A stretch of 64,000 bases of DNA from Ciceribacter sichuanensis (lineage in GTDB: Bacteria > Pseudomonadota > Alphaproteobacteria > Rhizobiales > Rhizobiaceae), in the NCBI RefSeq assembly GCF_024055605.1, contig NZ_JAMXLX010000004.1, forward strand, positions 1 to 64,000. The letters are read 5' to 3'. The notes beneath the pieces were generated by a model. That model was not told where the DNA came from, did not search any database, and saw only the letters and a program-made list of their open reading frames with translations. Positions 45,479-54,334 of this stretch are shown piece after piece; positions within the stretch are counted from its first letter, which is position 1; every line of letters begins with the position of its first letter. Made by a program: the position numbers and the translations under genes.

Positions 45479-46054
45479 CTAGAATATTGCCTGCGGGGCA
45501 AGGCTTTCCTCGAACGCGGCCAGCGCCGCGTTTCCTTCAGGCCAGGCTCCGAGACCGCTCGCACCATTGAGGTGGCCGTGGGCTCCGGCTTCGACAAGCC
45601 GGCTTCCCCAAATGTCAGCGCTGGCGCGTGCATGGGCGAGTGTCCCGTAGGGATCGTTGCTGCTGGCGACGACCAGCGAGGGAAACGGCAATCGCGCAGC
45701 CGGCGGATTGGCAAAACTTGCCGCCTCAGCGGGGAACACCGGCGATGCCGGATCGGGAACGGCAACCAGAAAAGCGCCCCGCACCGGGTGTGGCCGGCCG
45801 GTGGCCCCGTGGGTCGCCCAGTGAGTGGCCCAATGGGCGACGAGCAGGCATGCGAGGCTGTGGGCGACCAGCAGCGGCGGTCGCATCGCCTTCTCTATTG
45901 CTCGGTGGAGGGCATCGATCCAGTCCTCAAGCTCGGGTCTGTCCCAGTCGCTCGGTTGAAACCGGGTCATCCTCGCATCGCCGTTTTCCCAGATCGTCTG
46001 CCAGTGGGTCGCTCCGGAATTGCCGATGCCCGGAAGAATGATGACGTCGCTCAT
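45479..46054 (-). CDS. RBBP9/YdeN-family serine hydrolase
   Basis: A 191-residue small alpha/beta hydrolase. IILPGIGNSGATHWQTIWE opens the family, with the catalytic serine in VAHSLACLLVAHW, an aspartate in SSNDPYG and the histidine in AGAHGHLNG. A curious triplet repeat (AHWATHWATHGAT) follows the nucleophile helix. ATG 46054 was chosen since the family begins here; the reading frame is open for 79 codons upstream but with no similarity. The substrate is unknown. It lies back to back with the Lrp-type regulator, 120 bases apart. Confidence 0.85.
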   Translation of the reverse strand: MSDVIILPGIGNSGATHWQTIWENGDARMTRFQPSDWDRPELEDWIDALHRAIEKAMRPPLLVAHSLACLLVAHWATHWATHGATGRPHPVRGAFLVAVPDPASPVFPAEAASFANPPAARLPFPSLVVASSNDPYGTLAHARASADIWGSRLVEAGAHGHLNGASGLGAWPEGNAALAAFEESLAPQAIF

Positions 46055-46174
46055 GCCAGTCCTCTTCATGCTCATTTGCAGGAATGGCCATTGTGGATAG
46101 CAGTCAGCGGAATTGACATGGCAAACCATCGGAGAAAGATTGGCTCGACCGATAGATTTAAGGCAGCGACCATC

Positions 46175-46648
46175 ATGGATGGATTTTCTGAACGGCACCT
46201 GGATCCGACCGACATGCTGATCGTCGAGATCATGCAGGAGGACGGTCGTATATCGGTGTCGGAACTTGGCCGGAAGATCGGCCTGTCGCAACCCGCGACG
46301 TCTGAACGTCTCAAGAGACTGGAGGAGCGAGGGGTGATTACTGGCTATGGTGCCCGGATCAATGCCGCCGCGCTCGGCCTCGGCATGATGGCGGTTGTCC
46401 GGCTACGGACGACGCACGAGCACATCAAGCCGTGTCTGAAGCAGTTTTCGGAAATGCCGCAGGTCATCGATGTTCTGCGGCTGACCGGCGAGGATTGCTT
46501 CCTGCTGAAGGTATTGGTGCCTTCGCCGGCGGATCTTGAAACCATTGTCGATTCCATTGCCCGCTATGGGGCGGTGACCACGTCGCTGGTATTGCGCAGC
46601 GAGCCGACAAAGGCAATCGGCCGCGAGCTCATCCGCCGCCGGCCGTGA
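46175..46648 (+). CDS. Lrp/AsnC-family transcriptional regulator
   Basis: A 157-residue regulator. The helix-turn-helix is in ISVSELGRKIGLSQPATSERLKRLEERGVI, and the RAM ligand-binding part runs from GLGMMAVVRL through RLTGEDCFLLKVLV to the end. Start ATG 46175 gives the usual length; ATG 46118 is in frame and possible. Lrp-type proteins usually sense amino acids. It is divergent from the hydrolase gene, whose promoter it may control (inference). Confidence 0.88.
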   Translation: MDGFSERHLDPTDMLIVEIMQEDGRISVSELGRKIGLSQPATSERLKRLEERGVITGYGARINAAALGLGMMAVVRLRTTHEHIKPCLKQFSEMPQVIDVLRLTGEDCFLLKVLVPSPADLETIVDSIARYGAVTTSLVLRSEPTKAIGRELIRRRP

Positions 46649-46666
46649 GGTCGCCCATGCCGGTGA

Positions 46667-46990
46667 TCAGAAAGGCAGCTTCATGCCGGGCGGGATAGGC
46701 AGGCCGGCGGTCATTTCCTTGGTCTTTTCCGCCATCACGGCTTCGGCCTTGTCCTTGGCGTCCTTGTGGGCGGCAACGATGAGGTCCTCGAGGATCTCGA
46801 CGTCGTCTTCCTTGAACAGAGACGGATCGATCTTGAGGCCGCGCAGGTCGCCCTTGCCGGTCATCGTGACGGTGACAAGGCCGCCGCCGGACTTGCCTTC
46901 GACTTCGAGCGCGGCGATATCCGCCTGCATCTTCTCCATCTTGGCCTGCATTTCCTTGACCTTGCCCATCATGCCCATGATGTCGCGCAT
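46667..46990 (-). CDS. YbaB/EbfC nucleoid-associated protein
   Basis: A 107-residue protein with the YbaB pattern: [41 protein letters not shown] and [19 protein letters not shown], ending in a proline-rich [12 protein letters not shown]. These proteins bind DNA as dimers and usually lie between dnaX and recR. It follows dnaX by 26 bases. GGGAG stands before its ATG. Confidence 0.95.
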   Translation of the reverse strand: MRDIMGMMGKVKEMQAKMEKMQADIAALEVEGKSGGGLVTVTMTGKGDLRGLKIDPSLFKEDDVEILEDLIVAAHKDAKDKAEAVMAEKTKEMTAGLPIPPGMKLPF

Positions 46991-47016
46991 GTCGAAAACT
47001 CCCTTCTCGGAATATG

Positions 47017-48903
47017 TCAGAATTCGATATCGTCGCCGGGCAGGATATCGCCCTCGGCGGATTCCGCCGCTGCCGGCAAGCTCGGCGTATCATCCTCGGC
47101 AGTGGAGGCGGCGCGGATGCGCACGTCCGTGATCTTAGCGCCGGGGAACCGAGCGAGAATGGCCGCGACATCAGGATCCTGCCGGGCGTCGAGCAGACGC
47201 GCGGCGCGGGTCGATGCCTCGCTTTCGGTCAGCGTCGGCTGGCCGGGCTCGCGGCTCAGGATGACCATCCAGCGGATTTCGGTCCATTCCTCAAGCCGGC
47301 GCTGCAGGTCTCCCACCAGCGACTTCGGAGCCTCGTCCGGCAGGTTGATTTCAAGCCGCCCCGGCTCGAGCCGCACCAGCCGGACATAGGCGCGGATCAG
47401 CGCCTTGAGCTTCGGGTCACGGTTCTTCGAGCAGAGGTCGGCAAGTTCTTCGAGCGAGTTGACCGGCACCTTCGGCACGGGAGCCGCCTCGGCTGGCCGT
47501 GTTTCGACGCGGACCATGGTCTGGAGCGCGTTTTCCGGCGCAGGCACGCTCTGCAGGCGGGCCGTCGGCTGCGGGGAGATACTGTTGCGCGCGGTGGCGT
47601 CGATGCTCTGCTGGCCGACGGCTGCCGTGCGGTAGGCCATGGAGGCGCCGCCTCCGCCATTTCCGCCGCGCGGTGATGCACCGCCCGGCGCGGCACCTTC
47701 TCCACCTTCGGAAAGTTCCAGCAGGCGGCGGGCGGCCTCTTCGGGCGACGGCAGATGGGCGGCATGGGCAAGCCGGATGATGACCATCTCGGCGGCACCC
47801 GCCGGTCGTGAGGAATTCTCCGCTTCGGGAATACCCTTCAGCAGCATCTGCCACATGCGCGACAGCGTGGTGACCGAGATACTGTCGGCAAGGCTTGCGC
47901 CGCGCACCCGTTCCACTTCGCTGAGCGAAGGATCCTCGGCGGCGGAGGGAATGTATTTCAGGCGGGTCACAAGATGGGTGAAATCGGCGAGATCCGTCAG
48001 CACGACGGTCGGGTTCGCACCCGCCTCGTACTGGCTGCCGAATTCGGCAAGGGCGGCCGAAACGTCGCCACGCACGACATGGTCGAAGAGATCGACGATG
48101 CGGGCACGGTCGGCAAGGCCCAGCATGGCGCGCACGGCCTCGGCCCGCACCACGCCGCCGCCATGGGCAATCGCCTGGTCGAGCAGGGATAGGCCGTCGC
48201 GGGCCGAGCCTTCGGCCGCGCGTGCAATCATCGCAAGCGCGTCTTCCTCGGCGCTGATGCCTTCCTTCGCCGCGATGGTCGAGAACAGCCCGACGAGATC
48301 GCCGGCGCCGATCCGGCGCAGGTCGAAGCGCTGGCAGCGGGAAAGAACCGTGATCGGCACCTTGCGGATTTCGGTGGTGGCGAAGATGAACTTCACATGC
48401 TCCGGCGGCTCTTCCAGCGTCTTCAGCAGGCCGTTGAAGGCTGCCGTCGAGAGCATGTGCACTTCGTCGATGATGTAGACCTTGTAGCGCGCCGAAACGG
48501 GGCGGTAGCGCACCTGCTCGATGATCTCGCGGATGTCGTCGATACCGGTGTGGGAGGCGGCGTCCATTTCGATCACGTCGACATGGCGACCTTCCATGAT
48601 GGCCTGGCAATGTTCGCCGGGTATCCTCAGGTCGATTGTCGGCTTGTCGATCTCGGCGGTCTTGTAGTTGAGCCCTCGGGCGAGAATGCGGGCCGTCGTC
48701 GTCTTGCCGACCCCGCGAACGCCGGTCAGCATGTAGGCCTGTGCGATGCGGCCGGTCTCGAAGGCGTTGGTGAGGGTGCGGACCATCGGCTCCTGGCCGA
48801 CCATCAGGTCCGTGAAATCCTTGGGGCGATACTTGCGGGCAAGAACGCGGTACCCGGTTGCGGTACCGTTGGCATTCGATGCTTTAGGCTCGAAATCGCT
48901 CAT
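47017..48903 (-). CDS. dnaX: DNA polymerase III subunits gamma/tau
   Basis: A 628-residue clamp-loader ATPase. Walker A is [13 protein letters not shown] and Walker B is [10 protein letters not shown], with sensor motifs ATTEIRKVP and [11 protein letters not shown]. The zinc module between them has only one cysteine ([13 protein letters not shown]) where E. coli has four. The tail from about residue 390 is Pro/Ala/Gly-rich, then a tau-like domain. ATG 48903 is chosen by family start; a longer open frame reaches 49134 but runs through the SRP RNA gene. It leads the dnaX-ybaB pair. Confidence 0.95.
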   Translation of the reverse strand: MSDFEPKASNANGTATGYRVLARKYRPKDFTDLMVGQEPMVRTLTNAFETGRIAQAYMLTGVRGVGKTTTARILARGLNYKTAEIDKPTIDLRIPGEHCQAIMEGRHVDVIEMDAASHTGIDDIREIIEQVRYRPVSARYKVYIIDEVHMLSTAAFNGLLKTLEEPPEHVKFIFATTEIRKVPITVLSRCQRFDLRRIGAGDLVGLFSTIAAKEGISAEEDALAMIARAAEGSARDGLSLLDQAIAHGGGVVRAEAVRAMLGLADRARIVDLFDHVVRGDVSAALAEFGSQYEAGANPTVVLTDLADFTHLVTRLKYIPSAAEDPSLSEVERVRGASLADSISVTTLSRMWQMLLKGIPEAENSSRPAGAAEMVIIRLAHAAHLPSPEEAARRLLELSEGGEGAAPGGASPRGGNGGGGASMAYRTAAVGQQSIDATARNSISPQPTARLQSVPAPENALQTMVRVETRPAEAAPVPKVPVNSLEELADLCSKNRDPKLKALIRAYVRLVRLEPGRLEINLPDEAPKSLVGDLQRRLEEWTEIRWMVILSREPGQPTLTESEASTRAARLLDARQDPDVAAILARFPGAKITDVRIRAASTAEDDTPSLPAAAESAEGDILPGDDIEF

Positions 48904-48997
48904 TGCCCCTGCCAGCGTCTCTCGAAAACCCGATAGCCGGGCATGAATTGACCGCTTGTTTGCCGGCCAAACGAAGCGGCCAAATGAAACGGAAGGT

Positions 48998-49093
48998 GGG
49001 AGGCTGGCACGATGACCCGTGCCGCGCTCGTTAGGGCTGCTTCCTTCCGGACCTGACCCGGTTGGCGAGTGGCTCGTCCACCACCAACCTCCC
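48998..49093 (-). ncRNA. ffs: Signal recognition particle RNA (4.5S type)
   Basis: On the minus strand the conserved core is GGUCAGGUCCGGAAGGAAGC followed by AGCCCUAACG, with the GGAA tetraloop that binds Ffh. The two ends pair over ten bases (GGGAGGUUGG with CCAGCCUCCC), which gives the boundaries and a length of about 96 nt. It lies 95 bases upstream of dnaX on the same strand, a neighbourhood found in Rhizobiales. No protein-coding frame should be placed across it. Confidence 0.93.
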
Positions 49094-49182
49094 GGCTGCA
49101 CATATCGGCAATTACGCAAGCAAATGCAAGCCAAGCCTGCAAAAAACTGTTATGAATAGGAAAAACGACGGGAGAGACGCCT

Positions 49183-49593
49183 TTGCAACCATTCGCACTC
49201 GATGAAAGGCTGGCGCGCGACAGTTCGCTGGTCATCAAGCTTGGCCTTTGTGAACTGCGCCTGATCGAGGACAGGCGCTGGCCCTGGTTGGTTCTGGTGC
49301 CCCAGCGACCGGGAATTTCCGAGGTGTTCGAGCTCACCCCGCTCGATCAGGCCGTGCTGACATTCGAGCAGAATCTGGTGGCTTCGGGCTTGAAGACGCT
49401 GACCCACGCCACCAAGATCAATGTGGCTGCGATCGGCAATGTCGTTCGCCAGCTTCATGTGCATGTCATTGCCCGTTTCGAGGGCGATCCCAACTGGCCG
49501 GGTCCGGTCTGGGGCCATGGCGCAGCCGAGGCCTATACCGACGACGAACGCCGCGAGATCAAGAAGAAGCTGCTAGAAGCCATCCACTCATGA
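49183..49593 (+). CDS. HIT-family protein
   Basis: A 136-residue histidine-triad protein. The triad is in NVVRQLHVHVIARF (HVHV followed by the phosphate-binding loop), and DPNWPGPVWG follows, as in the HIT subgroup next to NADH pyrophosphatase genes. Such proteins hydrolyse nucleotide conjugates. TTG at 49183 has GGGAGAG upstream, and no better start is seen. The stop overlaps the nudC start by four bases, so the two are translated together. Confidence 0.88.
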   Translation: MQPFALDERLARDSSLVIKLGLCELRLIEDRRWPWLVLVPQRPGISEVFELTPLDQAVLTFEQNLVASGLKTLTHATKINVAAIGNVVRQLHVHVIARFEGDPNWPGPVWGHGAAEAYTDDERREIKKKLLEAIHS

Positions 49594-50549
49594 AGAATTC
49601 GATTTTCCTCAGCCGTGCCCCCCATCTCGAACCGAGCGAACTGACAGCGTTTTCCAAGAATGCGCTGGATCGCCGTGCCGAACATCGGGACGAGACCTCG
49701 CTTTCCGTCGCGCTTGCCGTGGAAGGCGCCCATATTCTCGCTTTCTCTGATGCCCAGCTGGTGCTGAAGCATGACGGGCAGGTGCTCGATCCGTTGTTTG
49801 CGCCCTACGAGCTGTCGGAACTCGATCCCGATTTCGAGCGCGCCATCCTGCTCGGCTTCCAGCCGAACGGTGAGCCGCGTCTCGCGGTGCCGGTGGCTCG
49901 CAGCGCCGACGAACTGGCGACCCGTTACAAGCCGGCCGACGCCCGCGCTCTGTTTCGCGAGCAGCTGATCCGAGAGGAACTGCTGGGAGAAGCGGCGCAG
50001 GCCTTGAGCCTCATCCGCTGGAACACGGACAACCGCTTCTGCGGACGTTGCGGCGCGGAGATGGAAAGCCGCATCGGCGGTTACAAGCGGGTCTGTCCGG
50101 CCTGCGGCCACGAGATCTTTCCCCGCACGGATCCGGTGGCGATTATGCTTGCGGTGGATGAAAAGCGCGACCGCTGCCTGCTCGGCCGCAATCATCGTTT
50201 CCCCGAGGGAATGTACTCCTGCCTTGCCGGCTTCGTGGAGCCCGGCGAGACGGTTGAGAACGCGGTTCGCCGGGAGACGAAGGAAGAATCCGGCATTGCG
50301 ATCGGTCGCGTCCGTTACCACGCGTCGCAACCCTGGCCGATGCCGCACCAGCTGATGATCGGCTGCTACGCCGAGGCCGTGACCTTCGACATCGAGCGTG
50401 ATGAAGGCGAGCTGGCAGATTGCCGCTGGTTTTCCCGAGAAGAGATCGTCGCCATCGTCGAGACCGGCAGCGTGAACGGCTTCACCCTGCCGGTCGAAGG
50501 CACCATCGCGCGCCGGCTCATCATCGACTGGCTGGAATGGAGGCACTGA
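49590..50549 (+). CDS. nudC: NADH pyrophosphatase (NudC-like)
   Basis: A 319-residue Nudix enzyme. The zinc ribbon is FCGRCGAEM...VCPACGHEIF. The Nudix box reads GFVEPGETVENAVRRETKEE followed by SGI, and SQPWPMPHQLM is the NADH-specific SQPWPFPxS signature with small changes. It splits NADH (and NAD-capped RNA 5' ends in relatives) into NMNH and AMP. The N terminus has an extra domain typical of this group. Confidence 0.93.
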   Translation: MKNSIFLSRAPHLEPSELTAFSKNALDRRAEHRDETSLSVALAVEGAHILAFSDAQLVLKHDGQVLDPLFAPYELSELDPDFERAILLGFQPNGEPRLAVPVARSADELATRYKPADARALFREQLIREELLGEAAQALSLIRWNTDNRFCGRCGAEMESRIGGYKRVCPACGHEIFPRTDPVAIMLAVDEKRDRCLLGRNHRFPEGMYSCLAGFVEPGETVENAVRRETKEESGIAIGRVRYHASQPWPMPHQLMIGCYAEAVTFDIERDEGELADCRWFSREEIVAIVETGSVNGFTLPVEGTIARRLIIDWLEWRH

Positions 50550-50559
50550 GCGGGAGGCG

Positions 50560-51417
50560 TTACAGCCTTCCGCGCATTGCGTGCGCCTTGTAGACGCCGA
50601 GGATGCGGACCTTCTCCGAAAAGAACGAAAGCTCCTCCAGCGCCCGCTTGACCGGTGCGTCCTCGGGATGTCCCTCGATATCGGCGTAGAACTGGGTGGC
50701 GATGAACTTGCCCCCGATCTGGTAGCTTTCGAGCTTCGTCATGTTGACGCCGTTGGTGGCGAAGCCGCCGAGCGCCTTGTAGAGCGCGGCCGGAATGTTG
50801 CGGACATTGAACACGAAGGTGGTGATGAAGGTCTCGTCGTCGCTTGCGCGTTTCGGCTGGTTCTCGTCACGGGAGAGGACGACGAAGCGGGTCACGTTGT
50901 TCTCGGAATCCTCGACGTTCTCGGCGACGATATCGAGGCCGTAGAGCGGGGCTGCAAGCCGCGGCGCAAGGGCCGCCATGGTACGGTCGCCCTTTTCCGA
51001 AACGAGTTTTGCTGCGCCCGCCGTATCGCCGGCGACAACGGCCTTCCAGCCATTGCTGCGGATGATCTTGCGGCACTGACCGAGCGCGTGGATGTGGCTG
51101 TGCACGGTGCGGATCTCGTCGATCCCGACGCCCGGCAGCACCATCAACTGAAAGCGGATCGGCATGAAATACTCACCCACGATGTGCAGGCGCGACAGCG
51201 GCAGCAGGTAGTGGATGTCGGCGACGCGACCGGCCAGCGTGTTCTCGATCGGGATCATCGCCAGATCGACCTCGCCTGTCTCAAGCGCCACGAAAGCGTC
51301 CTCGAAGGTCGGGCAGGGGAGCGGCTCCATGTCTGGGAACATGTCGCGGCAGGCCATGTCGGAATTGGCGCCGAAGTCGCCCTGAAAGGAGATCTTGTTG
51401 GTCTTGTAGTTGGTCAT
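50560..51417 (-). CDS. pheA: Prephenate dehydratase
   Basis: A 285-residue enzyme converting prephenate to phenylpyruvate for phenylalanine. The catalytic part has ISFQGDFGANSDMA, IPIENTLAGRVADIHYLL and the threonine-arginine-phenylalanine motif in NNVTRFVVLS. The ACT regulatory domain follows from about residue 195 (TFVFNVRNIPAALYKALGGF, LESYQIGG), suggesting phenylalanine feedback. There is no chorismate mutase domain, so it is the monofunctional type. It follows kdsB by 16 bases. Confidence 0.95.
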   Translation of the reverse strand: MTNYKTNKISFQGDFGANSDMACRDMFPDMEPLPCPTFEDAFVALETGEVDLAMIPIENTLAGRVADIHYLLPLSRLHIVGEYFMPIRFQLMVLPGVGIDEIRTVHSHIHALGQCRKIIRSNGWKAVVAGDTAGAAKLVSEKGDRTMAALAPRLAAPLYGLDIVAENVEDSENNVTRFVVLSRDENQPKRASDDETFITTFVFNVRNIPAALYKALGGFATNGVNMTKLESYQIGGKFIATQFYADIEGHPEDAPVKRALEELSFFSEKVRILGVYKAHAMRGRL

Positions 51418-51433
51418 CGGGATATCCGTAAGA

Positions 51434-52189
51434 TCAGTTTGCGCGGGCAGCAAGGAGACGCCGCGCCTTTTCGAGATCGGCCGGCGTGTCGACCCCGAGC
51501 GGAATGGAGCGGACGACCTCGACATCGATGCGCATGCCGGCTTCCAGCGCGCGCAGTTGCTCGAGGGATTCCCGCTTTTCAAGCGGTGACGGCGGCAGGC
51601 TCACAAAACGCTCCAGCGCCGCGCGGCGATAGGCATAGAGGCCGATGTGATGGAAGAGTGGTCCCTTGCCGTAGGGTGCGGTGGCGCGGGTGAAGTAGAG
51701 CGCCCTGAGCCGGCTGTCGGAGACCGCGGAACCCACCACCTTCACGACATTTGGATTGGTCTTCTCTTCCTCGTCGGAAATCTCCACCGTCAGCGTCGCG
51801 ATATCGACCTGCGGATTGTCGAGCGGCCTGAGCGCTGCGCGGATGGTCTCCGGCTCGATGGTCGGCAGGTCGCCCTGCACGTTGACCACGATCTCGACCT
51901 CTCCTTTCGGGTCGACGGCAAGCAGGGCCTCGTGAATGCGGTCGGACCCCGACTGGTGGTCTTGCCGGGTCATGACGACCTCGAAACCGGCATCGGCAAC
52001 GGCATCGAAAACCCGCTGGTCATCGACGGCGACCACGATCCGCCCGACATGGGCTTCCCGGGCGCGTTTTGCCACCTGGACGATCATCGGCAGGCCGCAA
52101 ATATCGGCGAGCGGCTTGCCGGGAAGGCGCGTCGAAGCCATGCGCGCGGGGATGAGGATCAGGACCTTCCCCAAATCTGAATTATTCAT
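51434..52189 (-). CDS. kdsB: 3-deoxy-manno-octulosonate cytidylyltransferase
   Basis: A 251-residue enzyme that activates Kdo as CMP-Kdo for LPS inner core. [22 protein letters not shown] is the CTP-binding start. [22 protein letters not shown] and [13 protein letters not shown] follow, all as in KdsB. ATG 52189 has AAGGGG upstream; an open frame extends 24 codons further without a ribosome site. It precedes pheA in the same run, an arrangement typical of rhizobia. Confidence 0.95.
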   Translation of the reverse strand: MNNSDLGKVLILIPARMASTRLPGKPLADICGLPMIVQVAKRAREAHVGRIVVAVDDQRVFDAVADAGFEVVMTRQDHQSGSDRIHEALLAVDPKGEVEIVVNVQGDLPTIEPETIRAALRPLDNPQVDIATLTVEISDEEEKTNPNVVKVVGSAVSDSRLRALYFTRATAPYGKGPLFHHIGLYAYRRAALERFVSLPPSPLEKRESLEQLRALEAGMRIDVEVVRSIPLGVDTPADLEKARRLLAARAN

Positions 52190-52341
52190 CGCCGGCCCCT
52201 TCAAAATCAGCCAAAACAGTGTCAAAAAGTCCCAGTCTGGGGATTCACAATCGTGTTGCAACTGTCAAGCAAAAGACATAGGTTCCGCGCGATTTCAAGA
52301 TCATCCGGGCTGATCATTCGGCTGCATGGGGAGCGTTGCAG

Positions 52342-52902
52342 ATGAACTCATATGTGAACATGGGCGTGGGGGCTCTTCTGGGAACCGTTTTCGTCCTTAT
52401 GACGGTTTCGATCACATCGGAGGGCATTTTCCACTCCGAAAAGCCGGAGAAGGAAGGTTTCGCCATCGCAGCCGTGGGCGCGGGCGAAGCCGAGGGCGGC
52501 GCAGAGACCACTGCCGCTGCCGAAACCCCGATCGCCACGCTGCTTGCCAGCGCCGATGCGAAGGCCGGCGAAGCCGTCTTCAAGAAGTGTACGAGCTGTC
52601 ATGACGGGTCCAAGGGCGGACCCAACAAAGTTGGCCCCAATCTCTACGGTGTCGTTGAGCGGCCGATCGCCTCGCATGAAGGTTTTGGTTATTCCGCTGG
52701 GATGAAGGACTTCTCGCAGGGCGGTTCGGTTACCTGGACCTTCGAAAACCTCAACCACTTCCTGACGGCGCCGAAGAAGTTCATCGCCGGCACCGCCATG
52801 GGCTTTGCCGGGATCAAGAAGGAAGACGAGCGCGCAAACCTGCTCGCCTATCTTCGCTCGCTGTCCGATGCCCCGGTTGCCCTTCCGGCCGCGACCAACT
52901 GA
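52342..52902 (+). CDS. Membrane-anchored class I cytochrome c (CycM type)
   Basis: A 186-residue protein with an uncleaved anchor (residues about 9-29), an Ala/Glu-rich linker and a cytochrome c domain. Heme attaches at CTSCH (83-87), with Met153 in GTAMGF as the distal ligand. [17 protein letters not shown] is the family pattern. In rhizobia this membrane cytochrome carries electrons from the bc1 complex to oxidase. ATG 52342 has GGAG eight bases upstream. It stands alone, with its own terminator. Confidence 0.92.
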   Translation: MNSYVNMGVGALLGTVFVLMTVSITSEGIFHSEKPEKEGFAIAAVGAGEAEGGAETTAAAETPIATLLASADAKAGEAVFKKCTSCHDGSKGGPNKVGPNLYGVVERPIASHEGFGYSAGMKDFSQGGSVTWTFENLNHFLTAPKKFIAGTAMGFAGIKKEDERANLLAYLRSLSDAPVALPAATN

Positions 52903-52930
52903 TCGGCTGACTGATTCTAGACTTCCAGCG

Positions 52931-52951
52931 ATGCCCGGCCTTGCCGGGCAT
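52931..52951 (+). terminator. Terminator of the cytochrome c gene
   Basis: A 9-bp stem ATGCCCGGC/GCCGGGCAT, a 3-base loop and TTTTGCG after it, 29 bases beyond the stop. It can also serve the minus-strand AEC transporter gene, which ends at 52973. Confidence 0.85.
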
Positions 52952-52972
52952 TTTGCGTTTCTCATGCCGCCG

Positions 52973-53917
52973 TTATTGCAGCATATAGGCCCAGAAGGTA
53001 ACGCTCAGCACGCCAAGCGCGGTGGTCAGCGTGATCGAGGAGGCGGCAAGCGCATGGCCAACCCCGAAGCGATTGGCAATCAGCCAGGCGTTGATGCCCG
53101 TCGGAACCGAGGAGGTCAGCACCAGCGCGGCGGTCCAGGGAGGGCTAAGTCCCATCAGATGACAGGTTGCCCACACCGTTGCCGGCATGACCAGAAGCTT
53201 GAGGGCGGAAATGATGCCGGCGATGCGCAGGTTTCCCGCAACGCCGTAACGGTTGAGCGCCATGCCAAGCGAGATCAGGGCTGCGGGTGCCGCCATCGTC
53301 GAGATCTGGGCCGCGACGCCATCGAGGACTTCCGGAAGCTGCAGGCCGCTCAGATGCAGCAGCAACCCCGCCATGAGGCCGATGACCAGCGGATTGCGCG
53401 CGAGGTTCAAGCCGATCTGGCGAAACACCACCAGCGCGCCGCGGGAAGGCTTCCCGCTCGTCTTCTGCTCGGCGCGCTCCATCAACACCGTGCCGATCAC
53501 CATCATCAGCGGCAGGTGCACGGCAAGCAGGATGGTCAGCGGAACGAGGCCTTCCGCGCCGACCGTACGTTCGACCAGCGGTAGTCCGATGAAGATGTTG
53601 TTGGCGAAAGCCGAGGACACGCCTGCCAGCACACCGACCCGCTGGTCGCGCTGAAAAAGGCGGGTAGCTACCAGATGTCCGATGGTCCATGTGACGCCGA
53701 CGCCGGTAAAGTACGCGATCCAGAGCTTGAACGGTGACGCGCCATGAAAATCGGCCCGTGATATTGTGTGGAATAGCAGCACCGGCACCGCGACCTTGAA
53801 TACGAATTCGCTGAGCCCGTCGCCTACTTCGGCATTCAGGATCTTCGCCTTCACCAGACCCCATCCGATAAGGATCAGGATGAAGATCGGAAAGACATCG
53901 TGGGCAATCGCATACAT
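52973..53917 (-). CDS. AEC-family transporter
   Basis: A 314-residue permease with about ten hydrophobic segments. The N terminus has IFILILIGWGLVKAKILN and the core ANNIFIGLPLVERTVG. The end contains SSVPTGINAWLIANRFGVG, the conserved block of the auxin efflux carrier family. Bacterial members move malate, malonate or other small acids; the substrate here is unknown. A terminator-like hairpin lies 135 bases upstream of its start, which may mean an attenuated leader. Confidence 0.88.
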   Translation of the reverse strand: MYAIAHDVFPIFILILIGWGLVKAKILNAEVGDGLSEFVFKVAVPVLLFHTISRADFHGASPFKLWIAYFTGVGVTWTIGHLVATRLFQRDQRVGVLAGVSSAFANNIFIGLPLVERTVGAEGLVPLTILLAVHLPLMMVIGTVLMERAEQKTSGKPSRGALVVFRQIGLNLARNPLVIGLMAGLLLHLSGLQLPEVLDGVAAQISTMAAPAALISLGMALNRYGVAGNLRIAGIISALKLLVMPATVWATCHLMGLSPPWTAALVLTSSVPTGINAWLIANRFGVGHALAASSITLTTALGVLSVTFWAYMLQ

Positions 53918-54043
53918 ATGCTGGGAGCTTTCGGGGGGCTTCTACGGCGGGCAAGTTTATCACCTCTACCGCGGCCGCGACCCCCGGACCAGTATTTTTG
54001 ATGAATGACAGGAATGCCGCGACGCATGGCCGGAGCAGCCGGA

Positions 54044-54190
54044 AAAGAAAAAAGCGGGGAAATTCCCCGCTTCCGCCCGAAAACCAGGCTCCGGACCATG
54101 CCGCCAGTACATCCGTGGTCAGCAAGGAACTGTCGTTCGGGCGATCATGCCCGATGGTGAACGGCTGACCGAAAACGCAGTCACATGCCG
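54044..54190 (-). ncRNA. Candidate small RNA or attenuated leader upstream of the AEC transporter
   Basis: On the minus strand a nested hairpin is visible: GGTCAGC (54170-54164) pairs with GCTGACC (54123-54117), and inside it TCGGGC pairs with GCCCGA around ATGATC (54154-54137). About 45 bases later comes a perfect intrinsic terminator with a run of seven Ts. No coding gene on this strand lies above it, so the terminator needs its own transcript. It could be a trans-acting small RNA of about 140 nt or the 5' leader of the AEC gene. The 5' end is not fixed and no strong promoter is seen. An antisense relation to the adoK leader on the plus strand is limited. Confidence 0.5.
54052..54072 (-). 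terminator. Strong terminator with no annotated upstream gene
   Basis: A perfect 9-bp stem AAGCGGGGA/TCCCCGCTT with a 3-base loop. On the minus strand it is followed by TTTTCTTTTCC after the stem's own TT. It ends the candidate small RNA or leader. On the plus strand no T-run follows. Confidence 0.85.
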
Positions 54191-54334
54191 TCATCACTTG
54201 AGGCTTCTTTTAGAAGGCCTGCATGACATGCGGATGACGAAACGCATATTTCTTCCGGACTTGCTGTTTATGCTTCCATGCGGAAGAAAATTGGCTATGA
54301 CCGGATCACCCGTGAAATTGGAGATCCGCATTTA

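Larger units (their letters stand above)
53918..54334. other. Intergenic region between the AEC transporter and adoK
   Basis: 417 bases with no gene supported on either strand. It holds the terminator and candidate small RNA on the minus strand. A second partly palindromic stretch, AGGCTTCTTTTAGAAGGCCT, lies at 54201-54220 and may be a protein site or weak hairpin. The adoK promoter should lie in 54200-54334, but no clear -35/-10 pair stands out. Confidence 0.5.

Noticed and set aside
48904..49134. Extension of the dnaX frame upstream
   Set aside because: It would run through the SRP RNA gene and adds no similarity; the ATG at 48903 fits the family.
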